From the NCBI GenBank assembly GCA_017533485.1, contig JAFXIC010000054.1, forward strand, positions 24,525-88,524: DNA of 64,000 nucleotides, in the 5' to 3' direction. Below, piece after piece: positions 17,492-26,402 of the stretch. This DNA is from Oscillospiraceae bacterium (GTDB lineage: Bacteria > Bacillota > Clostridia > Oscillospirales > Ruminococcaceae). The number at the start of each line of letters is the position of its first letter. Position 1 is the first letter of the stretch. Under the pieces are notes generated by a model. That model worked only from the letters and a program-made list of their open reading frames with translations, had not been told where the DNA came from and searched no databases. The position numbers were made by a program, and so were the translations under genes.

Positions 17492-18652
17492 TCAGCCATA
17501 AAAATCCTGTGTGCCGTAAACCCAATAATCGGAAGCCGAATGATACGCGAATCCGACGCCAAGATTGTTTAAATCGGGACTCAGTATATTTTCCCTGTGA
17601 CCGCTAAAGGAATTATACCAGCCGTCAGCGGCGATAAAGGGATCGAAATATCCGGCAGCAATGTTTTCTGCGGCAGAACCGACCGGGACGCCATCGTTCA
17701 TCAGCCGTTTCCAGAATTCCGTCCCGTCATAGCTTTCGTGTGCAAAATATTCCTTTTCCGCCATCTCCCGACTATGTCCCGTCGCAGATTTCGCTGCCTT
17801 GTCGCACCATTTCAGCGGCTCTAAGCCATGCAGTCCGCGCATTCCATTCGTTGCATAGTAATTGAGCTTACAGAACACCGTCAGATCGGAGGTATTCTTA
17901 ATATCGAACACAGAAACCGAATAGTCCGTATCCAGTGCCAGCACCGCATACAGGATATGATTCTGATGTGCGTCCTGATAATCGGTCAGTCCGAGCGAAC
18001 TAAGATTTTCGTATGACCGCGTCACCGCATAATAGCCGATGATCTGATCGTCCGAAGCAATACCGATTACCGTATCCTTCGGAGTGTCTGCATACACAAG
18101 ATATTCCAGCGTATACTGCAAATGTTCTTCTGTGAGCACAACCGTCGGCTGACCCTTGCGCGCGGTCAGCTTATCAACGGAAGTATGCACCGGCAGCGAG
18201 ACGCCGTTTACGATGAATGTTTCCGCCGGCACAGGATCGGTTGTCGTTGTCGCATTCGGATCCCGTCCGACCGGATAGGTTTCCGAATAGATCTCCCATT
18301 CCGAAGATGTTCCCGTCAGATCACACACATACTCCTGTAAGACCATTGTCGCGTCATCCGCGTCGATCACCGAATTATGATCGACATCCGCAAGCACCTG
18401 CTGGAGCGAATCCAGCCGGTTATAGGGTACCTCCAGCATCAGTGCCAGATAGTGGTGGAGAATTTTCGAAGAATCATCCGCTTCAATATAGCCGTTGAAA
18501 TTCACATCGCCCATCTGAAGCTGTCTGGATGCGGCGGCGGATACCAGAAGGTCGGGCAGCATAAATTCTCCGCCCCCAAAGCCCAGACATCCGCTGATGA
18601 CAGCAGCCGTTGTCAGTCCGGCAAATAAACGTGTCCGTTTTTGTGTACTCAT
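17492..18652 (-). CDS. Secreted dockerin-CAP (SCP/PR-1) domain protein
   Basis: The protein has 386 residues. A signal peptide (about 1-41) is followed by a dockerin (about 45-113) with two calcium-loop repeats, MGDVNFNGYIEADD and LADVDHNSVIDADD. A middle beta-rich region comes next, and the C-terminal CAP domain has HSREMAEKEYFAHES, GSAAENIAAGY and GWYNSFSGHRENIL. Dockerins bind cohesins, so the protein should be part of a cellulosome. CAP domains in bacteria are of unclear function. A dockerin placed directly after the signal peptide is less common than a C-terminal one. The next gene upstream is a paralogue. Confidence 0.88.
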   Translation of the reverse strand: MSTQKRTRLFAGLTTAAVISGCLGFGGGEFMLPDLLVSAAASRQLQMGDVNFNGYIEADDSSKILHHYLALMLEVPYNRLDSLQQVLADVDHNSVIDADDATMVLQEYVCDLTGTSSEWEIYSETYPVGRDPNATTTTDPVPAETFIVNGVSLPVHTSVDKLTARKGQPTVVLTEEHLQYTLEYLVYADTPKDTVIGIASDDQIIGYYAVTRSYENLSSLGLTDYQDAHQNHILYAVLALDTDYSVSVFDIKNTSDLTVFCKLNYYATNGMRGLHGLEPLKWCDKAAKSATGHSREMAEKEYFAHESYDGTEFWKRLMNDGVPVGSAAENIAAGYFDPFIAADGWYNSFSGHRENILSPDLNNLGVGFAYHSASDYWVYGTQDFYG

Positions 18653-18765
18653 GCGCTCACAACTCCTTCATGCATAATGCTGCACCGCGTTTCATCCAAC
18701 ACAGCGCAGTCCGTGATTCTGCATTGTCTTTGGAACTATTTTTTTATTTCATCCGTTTTCCTGTT

Positions 18766-19995
18766 TCACAGCGAATAATCATCAAACAAAGCAAAGAAAT
18801 CCTGTGTGCCGTAAGCTTTCTCCGTTTTTCCTGTGCGCCAGGCAAATCCGGCACCGATTCGATATACAGCGGTATTCAGAATATTGTCACGATGTCCCGT
18901 ATTCGAATTATACCATCCGCAAACGACCTGAAATACCGACGGATAGCCCTCGCTTACATTTTCTTTCTGATAACAATAATCCACACCGGCTGCATCCAGA
19001 CGATCGCTGCTGCTCGAACCATTCGATCCGGTATGACCGATAAAGCCGTGCACCGCCATATCTTCACTATGCTTCCGTGCAACTTCCGCGACCGTGTCAT
19101 CCCATTGCAGTGTATGGATGCCGTGCTTTGCGCGCAGGGCATTCGTCAGATAATAGCTGATTCTGGAAGCGGCAGAATCCTCGCCCGGATCCGACTGATC
19201 GGCAAATTTTACCGTATAGCCTTCCTGCATCACCATCACCGCATACATTCCCGAAGCGCTGTATCCATCACGGAATTCCGTAACCGTCACTTCATCGGGA
19301 TAGACATATTCAAGCCATGTCTCTGCATCGGAACAATCCTCCAGATACGGACAGGCGGTTGTGGGATAACTCCATTCGCTGGTCATGACATATGCGCCGA
19401 CGATCTTTCCGGCATCCGCCATCACAATCGTCAGGTCTTCAGCATCTGCGTGATAGACGCGGTATTCCAGCATATAATCCTGATATCCCTCCGTCAGCAC
19501 TTCCGCAGGTTCGCCAAGCAGTACATCCGCAACGCCCGTATCCGCACCCAATGTCAGTTTCAGGTCACCGAATACTGCGGTACCGGCATCCGTATTCGGA
19601 TCCAGCCCCAGCGGATAGCTTTCGGCATACATCTCCCATGTACAAGGCGTCTGAGTCAGCTCGCACACATACCGATACAGCACCAATGTCGCATCGTCCG
19701 CATCAATCAGATCATTATGATCAATATCGGCAAGCGGCAGCTGAAGCGCCTGCAGGCGGTTCGTCGGCGTATCCATCACAAGCGAAAGATAATGGCTCAG
19801 AATTCCTGTTGCATCATCCGCGTCCAGATAGCCGTCAAAATTGATATCGCCCATTTGCAGATGTGCGGACGCCGCAGCGGACACCCGCAGATCCGGAAGA
19901 ATACAGTCTCTGTTCCCATATCCGATACAGCCGCCCAGCACGGCCGCTGTTGTCAGTCCTGCAAACAAACGCGTGTTCTGTTTCCGTGTGCTCAT
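18766..19995 (-). CDS. Secreted dockerin-CAP domain protein, paralogue of the neighbour
   Basis: The layout matches the gene at 17492: a signal peptide with the same MSTxKxxTRLFAGLTTAAV start, an N-terminal dockerin with MGDINFDGYLDADD and LADIDHNDLIDADD, a variable middle, and a C-terminal CAP domain. That domain has HSEDMAVHGFIGHTG, CGWYNSNTGHRDNIL and AYGTQDFF. The two genes are 113 bases apart in the same direction and clearly arose by tandem duplication. The signal peptide and dockerin are the best conserved parts and the middle has diverged strongly. It lies 49 bases after hpt, with no terminator seen between. Confidence 0.88.
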   Translation of the reverse strand: MSTRKQNTRLFAGLTTAAVLGGCIGYGNRDCILPDLRVSAAASAHLQMGDINFDGYLDADDATGILSHYLSLVMDTPTNRLQALQLPLADIDHNDLIDADDATLVLYRYVCELTQTPCTWEMYAESYPLGLDPNTDAGTAVFGDLKLTLGADTGVADVLLGEPAEVLTEGYQDYMLEYRVYHADAEDLTIVMADAGKIVGAYVMTSEWSYPTTACPYLEDCSDAETWLEYVYPDEVTVTEFRDGYSASGMYAVMVMQEGYTVKFADQSDPGEDSAASRISYYLTNALRAKHGIHTLQWDDTVAEVARKHSEDMAVHGFIGHTGSNGSSSSDRLDAAGVDYCYQKENVSEGYPSVFQVVCGWYNSNTGHRDNILNTAVYRIGAGFAWRTGKTEKAYGTQDFFALFDDYSL

Positions 19996-20044
19996 GTCTC
20001 AAAACTCCTTTCATGTTAGATTTCAGCTTTTGATCCGTTCTTTC

Positions 20045-20614
20045 TTACCGGCGCAGTGTTCCTTTTTCTTCCGCGTCGGGATGATAGACCATGATATCAC
20101 GCAGCAGCCGGAACTCTTCATTATAATCAAGTCCCCAGCCGACCGCGAATACGTCGTCAATCTCAAAACCGGTATAATCCGGCACAATCCCCGGTACCTC
20201 ACGCCGGGAAGGCTTATCGAGCAAGGTGCAGATCCGCACTGATTTTACTTTCTGATCGTTGAAATGGCGGAGCATCGTTTCCATCGTATGACCGGTATCG
20301 ACGATATCCTCCACAATCAGAACATGACGGCCCGTTGCACAAATTGATTCGCCCAGGTCAAATGTCGGTACATCTGCCGGACGGGTTCCCTGATAGGAGT
20401 GGATTTTTACAAACTCCAGTTCACAGTGAAAGCCCAGCTGACGCACCAGATCGGCAGCAAAAAAGACTGCGCCGCGGAGCGTACAGAGCACCAGCACCGG
20501 TGCATCCTCGGCACGGATTGCCTGATAATCCTGATTGAGCTGCTGTGCGAGCTCGCGGATTCGTCCTGCCACAGTATCATGCGGCAGCAGTACGGTTAAT
20601 TTTTCATTCATCAT
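20045..20614 (-). CDS. hpt: Hypoxanthine phosphoribosyltransferase
   Basis: Hpt salvages hypoxanthine and guanine with PRPP. HVLIVEDIVDTGHTM is the PRPP-binding signature, and VLCTLRGAVFFAADL and YTGFEIDDVFAVGWGLDY are the flanking family motifs. The 189 residues are normal. ATG 20614 has GAGGAAG seven bases upstream. A good promoter lies at 20646-20674, so the gene has its own transcription start. The dockerin-CAP genes downstream may be reached by read-through. Confidence 0.95.
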   Translation of the reverse strand: MMNEKLTVLLPHDTVAGRIRELAQQLNQDYQAIRAEDAPVLVLCTLRGAVFFAADLVRQLGFHCELEFVKIHSYQGTRPADVPTFDLGESICATGRHVLIVEDIVDTGHTMETMLRHFNDQKVKSVRICTLLDKPSRREVPGIVPDYTGFEIDDVFAVGWGLDYNEEFRLLRDIMVYHPDAEEKGTLRR

Positions 20615-20645
20615 TCAACTTCCTCTTTTCATGCTATGATATCTT

Positions 20646-20674
20646 ATCATACCATATTTTTTGCGGAATGTCAA
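20646..20674 (-). promoter_or_regulatory. Promoter of hpt
   Basis: TTGACA, a 17-base spacer ending in TGG, and TATGAT lie on the minus strand 32 bases before the hpt start. Confidence 0.8.
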
Positions 20675-20762
20675 TGGAAATCCCGTAAAGCTACTCAAAA
20701 ATTATGCACAAATTAACTAAATTCCAATTGACATTCTTCACGATAACGGATGGTTCGCGGCA

Positions 20763-20797
20763 CAAAAAATCCGCCCGCGGTTTTCTGCCGCAGGCGG
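20763..20797 (-). terminator. Terminator of the large membrane-anchored protein gene
   Basis: CCGCCTGCGG and CCGCGGGCGG form a ten-position stem with one mismatch on the minus strand, followed by ATTTTTTG. It lies just after the stop at 20829. Confidence 0.9.
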
Positions 20798-20828
20798 TAT
20801 CTCAAAAGAAGTGTAATGTATATCGTAT

Positions 20829-23327
20829 TCAGAAACAGCTGCTGATACCGTAGGTAGCAATTCCGTACTGAGTGCTGATAGAAGCAGAAGTATACTTCGC
20901 GCTCCATACAGCTTCCACGTTTTCGTCCAGCGGCACCGCCGTCTCATGATTTTTCAGCCAGCTCAGCGTTCCGGAATCGGAACCTCCGCTGTTCCGATAA
21001 TCCGAAAGACAATATTCTATGCCTTCCGGATTCATGCTGTAGTCGAAAACATTCGGCGCAATTGTACGGGAACCGCCGTCTTCGGAATAAATACAGAGCG
21101 TTCCGCTATGGACGGCAAGTGAAGAACTCGTCTCGCTCCGGACCACCGCACCATCCGACAGATAGTAGAACATTTCGTCTGCCCAGAGCCGTTGGACAAG
21201 ACCATCGCTCAACGACAGACCTTCCGGCTCATAACAGTCAAACAGCGCTTCGTCATCACGCCATACGGTTTTGGTCTGTGTGTCCTTCTTCGTCATATAG
21301 TAGGAATCTCCCAGATTGATATAAATCGAGTGGAAGTCAACCTCACGCTCCTTTACAAGCGTCTTTCCGAAATCCCGGAACTGTTTCATCAGCGCCTTGG
21401 TATCAAACTGCGTCGTCACTGCATCGAAACTCAGCCTTAGCGTTTTGCTGGCCAGTTCCACAATCGAAAATGTATCGTCAGAACCGAGCCCCGGCTCCGC
21501 GTCCGTACCCACACGGTTGAAAATAATACTGTTCACCCTTTCCGGATCAAACGGACTCGGATCACCGATCACGGTTCTTGTACCGCGCGTCGCCAATACC
21601 AGCCGCACACAATCCTCCAGTCTTTCTTCATAGGAAAATGCAAGGTATTCTTCCAGCTTCTGACCAATTGCACCATAGTGCTGATCCTTTACAAGCGCTT
21701 CAAGTTCCGCCATAGAGAATTTCGGGAAAGACCGGACCTGTTCGGTAAAGTATATTCCGTCATCCATCGCACTATAGCTCACATGCTCTACCGTCTCGCT
21801 CAGCAGAATATTCTTCGTTCCGTCAAAATAAAAAAGACAGTTTTCCCTGGCCATTCCGGCAGAACCGTATCGATCGCCCAGCTCCCGTCGGATTTTATTG
21901 CGGATCCGGATATTCTCCCAGTCGGGATCTTTCGTCAGCTTACCCTCGTCCTGTGCCGCCTTTTCATCCTCCAGATAATCCAGGCCGTTGATTACTTCAC
22001 ATTGCAGATCCAGATCATCCGATACGTCCGGATGGATTTCCGACAGGCTTTCATAGTTCGACGGCATATGGGAAGAAAGGGTTCGTTCTCCCTTTTGATA
22101 GGAAGCATCCGTCCGGCTCACCCAATAGAATGTACCGTCGGAACAGTAATTGATCACCGACGCGTAGGGCACATCCGCGACTGTCTTTACGCCCTCACCT
22201 TCTGTCCAGCATTCAATCCCATCATTCAGATCATCCTGGAACACAATTTTCGAGAAATCATCATTATAGTAGGCATTGTAATCAAACGCTCCCTCATAGA
22301 CCACCTCCGGCGCAAGCGTTCCCGATGCGTTCAGGCTGCGGATCTGCATCCGAGTTTGACTTTTTCCGACAATCATCAGCCGCTTTCCATTCTTCGAGAG
22401 CATGAATCTATTACAGTCATCCGAAAGCAGATTCGTCGTTTCAAAATCCGTCCAGTAGAGATTGAAATGATAATCAGACACACCCGCGCCGTCCCGTATC
22501 AGCTTCCGATAAAGCGCACCGCTTTGGTCGGGAAGAATCATATATTCCCAGATATCCGTATCCATCACGCGCAGCGTTTCATCCGCCTCCGTCAGCGAAC
22601 GATAGACAATTGTTGTGCTGAACGAATTGTCGTAATCGGAACCAAAGTCCGCCAGCGTGCTTGGCAGATGGGGATGCACCGTCATCGGAAAGAAAACACC
22701 GCTTTTATCCGGCATCACGTAAATCCAGTTTGCAAGCAGCATCTCCATATTTTCTTTACCATAAAGATATGACACCTGCTCGTAGTTCGGATCGGATTCA
22801 TCCATCTCGTGGATAAAATTCTCCGTCAGGCAGATCGGCGCCTCCTTCGTCACATCCCGATACCAGAGTCCGCCGTTTTTAAGATAGATAAAATATCCCT
22901 CGTCCGAACGAATGACTTCGGCATCTTCAGGGACTGCCGTTGTTTCACTCGTTTGTGATGCATCCGAAGCAGCATCGGAGAATACGCCGCCTCCGTCCGC
23001 ATTCGCTGTACTGCTTCCGGACAGTGCTGTACTGTCCGAATCCGCCGAAGCATCCGAAGGGCTCGTAAAAACAGGCTTTGGCTTTTTCGTTTCCTCAGAC
23101 TGTGCGGATTTTTTGCGCTGCATCCCGATTCCGATGCAGGTCCCTCCGACTGCCAGCGCGACCACTGCCGCACAGACAGCAAGCACCAGTTTATTCGATT
23201 TCCGATTGGATGTCTCCCGTACCTGCATATGTTCGGAACGGCGCTTCGCTTCTTCCCTCACCGCTTGGTCGAGGAGTGCGGATACATCCAGCTGCTGCGT
23301 CTGATCCTTAGAATTCTGATTTGGCAT
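20829..23327 (-). CDS. Large membrane-anchored extracellular protein of unknown function (propeller-like)
   Basis: The product has 832 residues. A charged cytoplasmic N-terminus of about 45 residues and one membrane span (about 46-66, LVLAVCAAVVALAVGG) are followed by a Ser/Asp/Thr-rich linker. The remaining roughly 680 residues lie outside. They contain many short beta-strand-like blades such as GYFIYLKNGGLWYRDV, GALYRKLIRDG, GKRLMIVGKSQ and SKIVFQDDLNDGIE, which suggests a beta-propeller related to TolB/DUF5050-type folds. No catalytic motif was recognised. The start at 23327 is preferred because AAAGGATG lies upstream. The gene stands alone, with its own terminator. Confidence 0.7.
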   Translation of the reverse strand: MPNQNSKDQTQQLDVSALLDQAVREEAKRRSEHMQVRETSNRKSNKLVLAVCAAVVALAVGGTCIGIGMQRKKSAQSEETKKPKPVFTSPSDASADSDSTALSGSSTANADGGGVFSDAASDASQTSETTAVPEDAEVIRSDEGYFIYLKNGGLWYRDVTKEAPICLTENFIHEMDESDPNYEQVSYLYGKENMEMLLANWIYVMPDKSGVFFPMTVHPHLPSTLADFGSDYDNSFSTTIVYRSLTEADETLRVMDTDIWEYMILPDQSGALYRKLIRDGAGVSDYHFNLYWTDFETTNLLSDDCNRFMLSKNGKRLMIVGKSQTRMQIRSLNASGTLAPEVVYEGAFDYNAYYNDDFSKIVFQDDLNDGIECWTEGEGVKTVADVPYASVINYCSDGTFYWVSRTDASYQKGERTLSSHMPSNYESLSEIHPDVSDDLDLQCEVINGLDYLEDEKAAQDEGKLTKDPDWENIRIRNKIRRELGDRYGSAGMARENCLFYFDGTKNILLSETVEHVSYSAMDDGIYFTEQVRSFPKFSMAELEALVKDQHYGAIGQKLEEYLAFSYEERLEDCVRLVLATRGTRTVIGDPSPFDPERVNSIIFNRVGTDAEPGLGSDDTFSIVELASKTLRLSFDAVTTQFDTKALMKQFRDFGKTLVKEREVDFHSIYINLGDSYYMTKKDTQTKTVWRDDEALFDCYEPEGLSLSDGLVQRLWADEMFYYLSDGAVVRSETSSSLAVHSGTLCIYSEDGGSRTIAPNVFDYSMNPEGIEYCLSDYRNSGGSDSGTLSWLKNHETAVPLDENVEAVWSAKYTSASISTQYGIATYGISSCF

Positions 23328-23476
23328 AAAACTACATCCTTTCATTTTCCCGTACTGTTCTATATACGATTGGCGAACCGAAAACGGTGCACACTCCGAG
23401 ATATTTTGTGCAAATGCACAACAAAGAACCAGAATTCATACGATGCCAAAAGCACAATGCACAAGAACACCGGAGC

Positions 23477-24217
23477 TTACATCGGTGAAAGCACAGTTCC
23501 CTTTGTATAACGATTGCGGTATTCTCTTGGCGTCATGCCGGTCTGTGCCTTAAAGACGCTGATAAAATGGCTGTGGGACGAAAAACAAAGATAATTTGCG
23601 ATATCCAGCGACGAATAATCCGAATACCGCAGCAAATCCATTGCTTCCTCGACACGCCGTTTGATAATATACGCACGCAGCGTTACACCCGTTTCCTGAT
23701 GGAACACCCGCGAAAGATGGCTTTCGCTGACATCCAGATATGCCGCGATGACGCCAAGCGTCAGCTTTGAATGAAGATTCCGGAAGATATATTCCATGCA
23801 GTGCGACACCAGACGAGAATAAATATTCCGCTTGCTGTACTGCTGCATCCGCGTTCCGAAATCCAGCAATGCGACACGATGCAGGGCATTCACAGAAGCC
23901 GCCGATTCACAGTTGTCTGCACCGCGGATATAAAAACTTTGCAGGCTGTATGCCGTTTCGGGCTCCATTCCGCCCGCCAGACAATGCTGTGCCGCAAAGG
24001 CAATCGAAATCGCAAACTGATATTGCAGGCTTCGAAGCGGTTCTGACGAAAGCTCCCCCTCCGTCAGCTCCGCAGACAAGACCTCCAGCCGCTTGACATC
24101 CCCGCTGCGTACACATTCATACAGTTCCGCACTCGGTGGTGCAGAAAAGCTGTTTTCGCCGGCTTCCCGCTGTCGGAAGAGGCTGTCGGTAAACGCCCGC
24201 TGAATGGAATCATCCAT
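23477..24217 (-). CDS. AraC-family transcriptional regulator
   Basis: The protein has 246 residues. The N-terminal 150 residues form an all-helical region of the kind seen in AraC regulators of polysaccharide genes in Clostridia, with no cupin motif. The C-terminal 100 residues are the AraC DNA-binding domain: LTLGVIAAYLDVSESHLSRVF is the first helix-turn-helix, followed by LDIANYLCFSSHSHFISVFK and GMTPREYRNRY. ATG 24217 has AAGGGGG upstream. It is divergent from the GH5-dockerin cellulase gene, so control of that gene and possibly of itself is likely but inferred. Confidence 0.88.
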   Translation of the reverse strand: MDDSIQRAFTDSLFRQREAGENSFSAPPSAELYECVRSGDVKRLEVLSAELTEGELSSEPLRSLQYQFAISIAFAAQHCLAGGMEPETAYSLQSFYIRGADNCESAASVNALHRVALLDFGTRMQQYSKRNIYSRLVSHCMEYIFRNLHSKLTLGVIAAYLDVSESHLSRVFHQETGVTLRAYIIKRRVEEAMDLLRYSDYSSLDIANYLCFSSHSHFISVFKAQTGMTPREYRNRYTKGTVLSPM

Positions 24218-24401
24218 GTACCATACCCCCTTTCTGATTATGATACCACATCCCCTCAAAAAATGCAACAAGATTTTGATATTTTCTGCAAATTTTTGGT
24301 AGCATTCCGAGGGATGAATTGATATAATAAAAGCATTCCAAGTGTTTTCCGGAAGTGAAATGTCCGAAACTCAAAATCAGATGCAAATTGAGGTGCGTAA
24401 G

Positions 24402-26147
24402 ATGATATTCAGAAAACTGCTCGGCGTGTGCTGCGCCGCCGCACTCGTATTCACCGGTCAGACGCCTGTAATCTCCAAGCCCTCCGTTACCGCTTCCGCT
24501 GCAAGCGGCCCCGTCAGCTACTACGGCGAGCTTCAGGCAAACGGCAACCAGATCTACGGCGCGAATGTCGCCTCCCCCGTTCAGGTCAAGGGCATGAGCT
24601 TTTTCTGGAGCAACTGGGGCGGTCAGTACTGGAACAGCGGTACCGTCAGCCGTATGGTAGATGAATTCAAATGCGAAATCCTGCGCTGTTCCATCGGCGT
24701 AGACGACTACGGCAGCCTTTACAGCGGCGGCGATGTCAATATGCTCCGCTCGGTTGTCGATGCCGCAATCGCACAGGATGTCTATGTCATCATCGACTGG
24801 CACTCCCACGGTGCACATAACAATCCCGACGCCGCAAAAAATTTCTTCTCGGAAATGGCGCGCGATTACGGAAAATATGATAATGTCATCTTCGAGGTCT
24901 ATAACGAACCGACACAGGTCGCATGGGAAACCGTGAAATCCTATGCCGAGGGCGTAATCAGCACCATCCGTCAGTATTCCGATAACCTCATCCTCGTCGG
25001 TACCCCGACCTGGTCTCAGGATGTTGACAGCGCGGCATATAACCCGATCAGCGATTCCAATGTCGCTTATGTACTGCATTTCTATGCCGGCACACACGGC
25101 AGTCAGCTTCGCGGAAAAGCTGATACCGCGAGAAATCAGGGCGTTCCGGTTTTTATCTCTGAATGGGGAACTGTAAACGCAGACGGCGACGGCTCCGTGA
25201 ATTACAGCTCGACCGAAGAATGGCTCAGCTGGGCGGATTCCAATCAGATTTCCTGGTGCAACTGGGCAATCAACAACAAGGCGGAAGGCTCCAGCATCTT
25301 CGGCGGTGACGGGTCCTCCCTCACCGAAGCCGGCAATTACCTCAAAAAACTGCTCAATACCCACGCGGAAACCGCTCAGTGGCGCAATCCGCCCGTTACC
25401 ACTACCACAACGACATCTACGACAACCACGACGACAACAATCACATCCGGTTCGGATTCTCAGTCCACCACAACGACTACCACTACCCTGCCGCCGCAGA
25501 CGAATGATACGCTGCATACACTGCAGGCAGGCTCCGATAATATCATTCAGGGCGAGGCTTATGCACAGATGAGCGGCATCGAGCTGGAGGAATGCGTCAA
25601 CGGCGGTCAGAATGTCGGCTATATCGAAGTCGGCGACTGGCTTACCTACCGCCTCCTTGCCTCCGATCAGACGAACTATGAAATGATTGTCACGTATGCT
25701 GCGGAAACCCAGACCGGCCGCATGAAAGTATATCTCGACAATCAGGAAGTCAGCGGTGCATTCGAAATGCCCGCAACCGGCGGCTGGCAAAGCTGGAATA
25801 CCGCTTCCGGCGTCTCCTTTACAATGGATGCCGGCGAGCATACGCTGAAACTTGTCGCGGAAAGCGATGGCTTCAATATCGACAGCTTTAACCTGAAAGC
25901 GGAAGCTGTCAGCTCCCAGCCGCAGGATTTGGCTGTTACCATGCGCGGCGACGTCAACTGCGACCAGATCGTCGATATCAGTGACGTCATCCTTCTGAGC
26001 CGCATCGCCGCAGAAGACAAGACTGCCCCCGCAACCTTACAGGGCAGAGTCAATGCGGAATGTGACGGAAATACGGGTATCACCAGCCAGGATGCTGTTA
26101 TGGTACTCCGCTTCGTTGCAAGACTCATCCAGAATTTCCCGATTTAA
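24402..26147 (+). CDS. Cellulosomal endoglucanase: GH5 (subfamily 2-like), CBM6-like, dockerin
   Basis: This secreted enzyme has 581 residues in a modular order. A signal peptide occupies about 1-36. The GH5 catalytic domain (about 40-325) has VIIDWHSHG, the acid/base Glu169 in EVYNEP and the nucleophile Glu254 in ISEWG. A Thr-rich linker (about 330-365) is followed by a CBM6-like domain (about 370-505, with QGEAY, GYIEVGDWLTY and NIDSFNL). The C-terminal dockerin (about 514-578) has RGDVNCDQIVDISDVI. It should cut beta-1,4-glucan and attach to a scaffoldin. ATG 24402 has GAGGTG upstream and begins a proper signal peptide; earlier in-frame Met codons do not. A TATAAT lies at 24323-24328. AraC is divergent. 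Confidence 0.93.
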   Translation: MIFRKLLGVCCAAALVFTGQTPVISKPSVTASAASGPVSYYGELQANGNQIYGANVASPVQVKGMSFFWSNWGGQYWNSGTVSRMVDEFKCEILRCSIGVDDYGSLYSGGDVNMLRSVVDAAIAQDVYVIIDWHSHGAHNNPDAAKNFFSEMARDYGKYDNVIFEVYNEPTQVAWETVKSYAEGVISTIRQYSDNLILVGTPTWSQDVDSAAYNPISDSNVAYVLHFYAGTHGSQLRGKADTARNQGVPVFISEWGTVNADGDGSVNYSSTEEWLSWADSNQISWCNWAINNKAEGSSIFGGDGSSLTEAGNYLKKLLNTHAETAQWRNPPVTTTTTTSTTTTTTTITSGSDSQSTTTTTTTLPPQTNDTLHTLQAGSDNIIQGEAYAQMSGIELEECVNGGQNVGYIEVGDWLTYRLLASDQTNYEMIVTYAAETQTGRMKVYLDNQEVSGAFEMPATGGWQSWNTASGVSFTMDAGEHTLKLVAESDGFNIDSFNLKAEAVSSQPQDLAVTMRGDVNCDQIVDISDVILLSRIAAEDKTAPATLQGRVNAECDGNTGITSQDAVMVLRFVARLIQNFPI

Positions 26148-26187
26148 TCAAACCTTTCAATCCTTTCAGTCTTTTTACCTCCTTTCT

Positions 26188-26221
26188 GCTGTCGATTTCC
26201 CAGAATCGACAGCTATTTTTT
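26188..26221 (+). terminator. Terminator of the GH5-dockerin gene
   Basis: GCTGTCGATT and AATCGACAGC form a ten-pair stem with a six-base loop, followed by TATTTTTTT. Confidence 0.92.
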
Positions 26222-26270
26222 TCATATCGTGCAAGTTACCTGAAACTTTTTCTAATAATCAGAAAAATAC

Positions 26271-26300
26271 TTGACAATTCTTTGAACTGTGTGCTATGAT
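26271..26300 (+). promoter_or_regulatory. Promoter of the dockerin-CotH gene
   Basis: TTGACA and TATGAT are separated by 18 bases. The predicted leader before the start codon is about 95 bases. Confidence 0.75.
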
Positions 26301-26402
26301 ACAAATGTGAATGCAAAATGAATAAATTGTTTGTTTTGCTGAAACGGGAAGAGAAATAAAATCAGAATAGCAAAAAAGAATACGGAAACAGGAATCTGCA
26401 GA

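Noticed and set aside
18610-20019. 469-codon plus-strand frame opposite the second dockerin-CAP gene
   Set aside because: The opposite strand encodes a clear signal peptide, dockerin and CAP domain; this frame is rich in Arg, His and Ile, as antisense frames are here.
24210-25841. 543-codon minus-strand frame opposite the GH5 cellulase
   Set aside because: The plus strand has all GH5 catalytic motifs; the frame also overlaps the AraC start.
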